Of a DNA stretch of 64,000 bases, positions 60,735-64,000 are shown piece after piece. Each line of letters starts with the position of its first letter. Positions within the stretch are counted from its first letter, which is position 1. The notes beneath the pieces were generated by a model that worked only from the letters and a program-made list of their open reading frames with translations, was not told where the DNA came from and did not search any database. The DNA comes from Strigops habroptila. Its lineage: Eukaryota > Chordata > Aves > Psittaciformes > Psittacidae. The translations under genes were made by a program, and so were the position numbers. The stretch is taken from contig NC_046358.1 in the NCBI RefSeq assembly GCF_004027225.2, positions 64,747,028 through 64,811,027 of the forward strand. Reading direction: 5' to 3'.

Positions 60735-62751
60735 CATCAATTTTATTGAATCATGAATAATTTAAGACTGGTACAATCATCAGCTTTATTCTCCATGACA
60801 CAGGGGGTGGGGAAGGGGGAGAAACGGGGAGAGTGAGAAAGAGGAAGCATGATCTCAAACAGACCATTCACAAGTTCCAATCCTAAATGAGAACTGAAAA
60901 TTAAATAGGGAGAGGAGCAAATGGAAAACATCATAAACGTACACAAAATACTCAATTCCTAGTTTTTTCTCTTTAAAAATGGCTAGAAAAAATTCATCAA
61001 AATGCAGCACTTTTAATCAAATATTTACATTTCTATGTTACAATGAAGAAATGTACATCTTATAGAACATATTTCATAAACTGTTCCACTTGAAACGACT
61101 AGATCAAAACAGCAACCTTCCACTGAATAGCAACAAAGATTTTTTTTTTTGCTTTCTTTTTGTAGTTTTTTTTTTCCTTGAAAGCAAATTGCCACATTAG
61201 ACAAGGTTTCATACACATAATACCGAAGTTAAGCATCAACAATGAAATAGCAGTTTGCTTCTTCCAAAATGTACAAAAAGGCTAACCAACCCCCTTCCTC
61301 CCCTTCCCCAAATAAACCACATCTCATTTATGGCCTGTATCATTCTTGGCAGTTCTGAAGAAAATGGTTTTCTTCTGTCAATTTATAACTCATCACGAAT
61401 GTTGCATAGAATTTTGCATTTCTTGTCTTTTTTTCTTTTTTTACACAAGCCAACTTTGTAAGAAAAAAAAGGCAAAAAAATAATGAAGTGTTTTGTAAAA
61501 GCCTTAAACAAGAACAAAGTCACGTAAAGAAAGACTTAAATCTATGAAGAAGCTTGATAAAAACTAAGACGTGTGCACAACAGGTAACCCTGCTTCCCGA
61601 AGTTTCAGAAGAGACACTGGTTATTGTGATGCTTAGAATAACTAGCCTACTCCAAACTGCCTCTCACTGTAATCCAAGCTACTGTCAATATAAAATAAGA
61701 ACAGAAATTCCTTCCTGAGCTTAAGCACAGGATTAAAAATGATGAAAAAAAAAAATACCCCGTTTCCCACAAATAAAACATCATTTTAAACATCTCTTAC
61801 AGCACCCAGTTAAAGGTTAACTGAGCCATTTTCTAGGATATTAAGTCCATTTAAAGCCCTAGCCCTGCAACTGGATTTTCTTCTTTACAGGCACATGCTC
61901 TACCTGCATGGATTCAGTTGGGGGATTAGGTACCAAAATTCACAGTAGTAGCAGGTAAAGTCAGTGCTGGGAAGCAGAATTGTCAAGACTACTGGAAAAA
62001 TTCACCTCTCTCAAACTCATCATCAGCATGCTATGTGATTCCATATTTATCCTGTTTTTACAGTACCAAGAACTGGATTAGAAACATCGACTGAGTAAGC
62101 CTTGGTATTTCATTCAGTGAAATAATGAAATCAGCGTTCGTAAGGTTAAAACAGCAACAACACCAAGTTCTTCCCCCACCCCCATCATTAAAATATTTAA
62201 ATTTTTCTTTTAAAATATTTTTCTTTAAAAACAAAAAATGTCATCAGCGATTAAAAGTTGTAACAGGAGCAGATTCAAGACCAGCTCAGTAAGAAAAAGT
62301 ACAGTTATGTTACAGAAAGTCATGAGGTATAATAAAACGATCCTCTCAATCTGAGTCACAGAAGCATGAACTTGTCTGTTACTTTAAACCCACAAGCTCT
62401 TAAAAAAGTGTTTGTAGAAAGTTTTCTTTCTGTACATCGAAAAACCAGCATATTCCTGTAATTTATTAACGACAGCATTTATTATAGTTGAAAAGCTCCC
62501 CCCCCCCCGCATGGATAAAACAGCTCTTCAGTGATTTATTAGCTGCAGATTGATATGAACCTGAAATGTTCTCTCATTTCCTTCTTTTTTTTTTGTCACA
62601 TTTAAACAAATTCTAGTATCTCTTACAAACAATATTCACAGCAACTTATGATATTCCAAGAGATGACTTTAGCCCTGTTTCTTTAAATAAACCCCCACCA
62701 TATACAGCACTAATTTAATCAAACGCAATTAGTAAAAAATAAGGCATTGCT
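60735..62751 (-). other. 3'UTR-like region of a minus-strand gene, probably NAV2
   Basis: About 2 kb of AT-rich sequence contains no CR1 fragment, although three CR1 pieces lie just to its left. Two minus-strand AATAAA hexamers, at 60785-60790 and 60742-60747, mark a likely 3' end near 60,720-60,770. A minus-strand TGTAAATA (61022-61029) matches the Pumilio element. In mammals NAV2 converges on DBX1 from this side. The assignment is by gene order only, and the UTR could extend further right past 63 kb. Confidence 0.45.
60742..60790 (-). terminator. Tandem polyadenylation signals of the convergent gene
   Basis: Two minus-strand AATAAA hexamers (TTTATT on the given strand) lie at 60785-60790 and 60742-60747, about 43 bases apart, at the boundary between UTR-like sequence and the CR1-bearing spacer. 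Confidence 0.45.
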
Positions 62752-62935
62752 TTAAAAGTCAGCACCAAAAGATAGCTGGAAAGGCTCATACAAACCCATA
62801 CTGAGGAGTGGTGTTTTTGCTGAGGTACAGCTGATGGTGTGGTGATGGTGGTGTAAGCTTCTGCTGCCATCAAAAGGAAAGTGCAATTCTTCGGGAGGTG
62901 TTCTTGTTCCCAAAATAGAAGTACCAGGCTGAACG
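62752..62935 (-). CDS. Possible terminal coding exon of a convergent gene (uncertain)
   Basis: On the minus strand a pyrimidine-rich tract (about 62,973 down to 62,953) is followed by CACACACCTACACTATCAG, a plausible acceptor. An open frame then runs to a TAA at 62752-62754. The reading includes TRTPPEELHFPFDG, a short histidine run and LYEPFQLSFGADF. The codons look ordinary for a protein. The frame is open back to a TGA near 62,988, about 80 codons in all, and a run of that length can occur by chance in 3 kb. Synteny would make the neighbour NAV2, but this is not the NAV2 C-terminus as I know that family. It may be an alternative last exon, a different gene, or chance within a 3'UTR. Confidence 0.25.
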
Positions 62936-63426
62936 CTGATAGTGTAGGTGTGTGCGTTCAGAAAGGAGGAGAAAGAAAACCAGGTTCACGGCTCTGCCAA
63001 AACTCGAAAGCATGGCCCAGCTAACTTAAAAGTACCTTCCCTCCTTGGTTTCCAGACCTGAATACTGCTAAAATCCTATTACAGTTTTTTTTTAATTTAA
63101 AAGAAAAATCACAAATGTTTTCACCAGAGTAGCACTGGAACTGTTACAGAGCTGAGTTTTAACTAACCCATTTATATGTTTGTGCTGATTGCAATGAAAG
63201 CTCTGAACAAAACCTCAAGTTTTTAGAAAACAGCTGTAACATTTCATGTCAAGAATTTGCAACTGAGAGTCCGATCAACCCCTTTCCAGGGGTATAGCTC
63301 ACCTCTGTGTACATGGCTCACCAAAGGTCCTTCAGAGCTGTAGGACTTCACGGGGCATGGACCTTTTGCACTGACTTCCATGGAGGAGGGAAACTCCCTC
63401 TCCTCAATGTGAATATATCAGTGTAA

Positions 63427-63510
63427 TAGAATCATAGAATCAACTAGGTTGGAAAAGACCTTTAAGATCATCAAGTTCAACCTTTACCCCAGGACTGCCA
63501 ATGCCGCTGA
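63427..63510 (-). mobile_element. CR1 LINE 3' fragment
   Basis: AGAATCATAGAATCAACTAG, GTTGGAAAAGACCTTTAAGA and TCATCAAGTTCAACC: the antisense CR1 3' end, closely resembling the piece at 44,751. Confidence 0.88.
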
Positions 63511-64000
63511 AGTCAACTGAATTCGTTACGTGGATGTAAGTGGAAGAGAGTCAGGCCTTAACTAGCAAAGGGCTACCTGATCTGTCACTTGTGGTAGGAC
63601 AGATTGTTACACAGTGTTGGAAAAAAACTGGTTTGTTCAGACTGTATATATATTTTTATATATTCCTATTTATATATATATCTTTACAAACACACAATGA
63701 AAGAGAGCCAAGGTCTCAGACTGGCAAGGAGAGCAGCGCTTCGTTTCCTTTTTTTTTCTTTTCTCTTTTTTTATACTTATTCAAACTTCCCTGTTTTGCA
63801 GCTTTGCCTTTATTGAGTATTATTACCAAGGCAAGTGATATTGTTATAGCACCAGAACTCTATGAAGCTGAGTTTAATCTGCAAAGCTGATTGGTAAAAG
63901 TCCAGCCCTCACCTAAATGTGTTTGGTCAGAAGCAGCATAGGCAAATATTTCCTCTCCCCTCTCTTTCCTGACAGTACATGGCACAAAGCTGTTTGCTTC
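63511..64000. other. Right edge, no gene recognised
   Basis: It contains TA-rich simple sequence and pyrimidine runs. If the convergent gene is NAV2, this may be 3'UTR or last-intron sequence on the minus strand. No coding exon is visible. Confidence 0.4.
63640..63682. repeat. TA-rich simple repeat
   Basis: TGTATATATATTTTTATATA and TTTATATATATATC form an imperfect TA-dinucleotide tract. The 116-codon frame crossing it is low-complexity. Confidence 0.8.

Noticed and set aside
1-64000. CRISPR arrays, tRNA or rRNA genes, operons
   Set aside because: No regularly spaced identical repeats with unique spacers, no tRNA box A/box B cloverleaf, no rRNA core sequence. The intron-exon gene and CR1 repeats show this is vertebrate DNA.

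Overview
This window is vertebrate genomic DNA, almost certainly from a bird. It carries many CR1-type LINE fragments, including the avian CR1 3' tail built on ATTCTATG repeats, and a solo LTR of an avian endogenous retrovirus. Interspersed repeats are otherwise sparse, base composition is AT-rich away from the gene, and coding DNA is split into exons with GT-AG introns. I cannot name the species from sequence alone.

The one gene I can read completely is DBX1, a homeobox transcription factor of ventral neural-tube and brain progenitors. It lies on the + strand at about 49.7-54.45 kb. It has a TATA/CCAAT promoter, four coding exons (49838-50189, 50620-50721, 52473 or 52476-52678, 53035-53412) and a 3'UTR ending near a polyadenylation signal at 54426. 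The predicted protein is 344 or 345 residues, depending on which of two adjacent splice acceptors is used. It has an eh1-like N-terminal motif, a homeodomain split by an intron between positions 44 and 45, and an acidic C-terminus ending ITVS.

Layout. About 1-46.3 kb is a gene desert upstream of DBX1. It holds scattered CR1 fragments, one solo LTR (22206-22768, with TATCC on both sides), short tandem duplications, and several AT-rich, homeodomain-site-rich stretches that look like candidate enhancers (about 3.1, 17.6-18.2, 30.0-32.1, 39.8-41.0 and 45.7-46.1 kb). About 46.35-46.95 kb is a decayed minisatellite with a unit near 53 bp, next to a small CpG-rich patch (46.9-47.2 kb). About 47.2-49.7 kb is the DBX1 proximal flank. 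The 10 kb around DBX1 (about 44.86-55.27 kb) has no CR1 fragment that I can see. After DBX1 comes a 6 kb spacer with several CR1 pieces.

From about 63 kb down to 60.74 kb the minus strand looks like the 3' end of a convergent transcription unit, with two AATAAA signals and a Pumilio-type site. In other vertebrates the gene that converges on DBX1 is NAV2, so this is probably the NAV2 3' region. That assignment rests on synteny, not on recognised NAV2 protein sequence.

Nearly all other open reading frames of 60-130 codons are scattered, overlap on both strands and lack splice or family support, so I did not annotate them as genes. I found no tRNA, rRNA, CRISPR array or bacterial-type feature.
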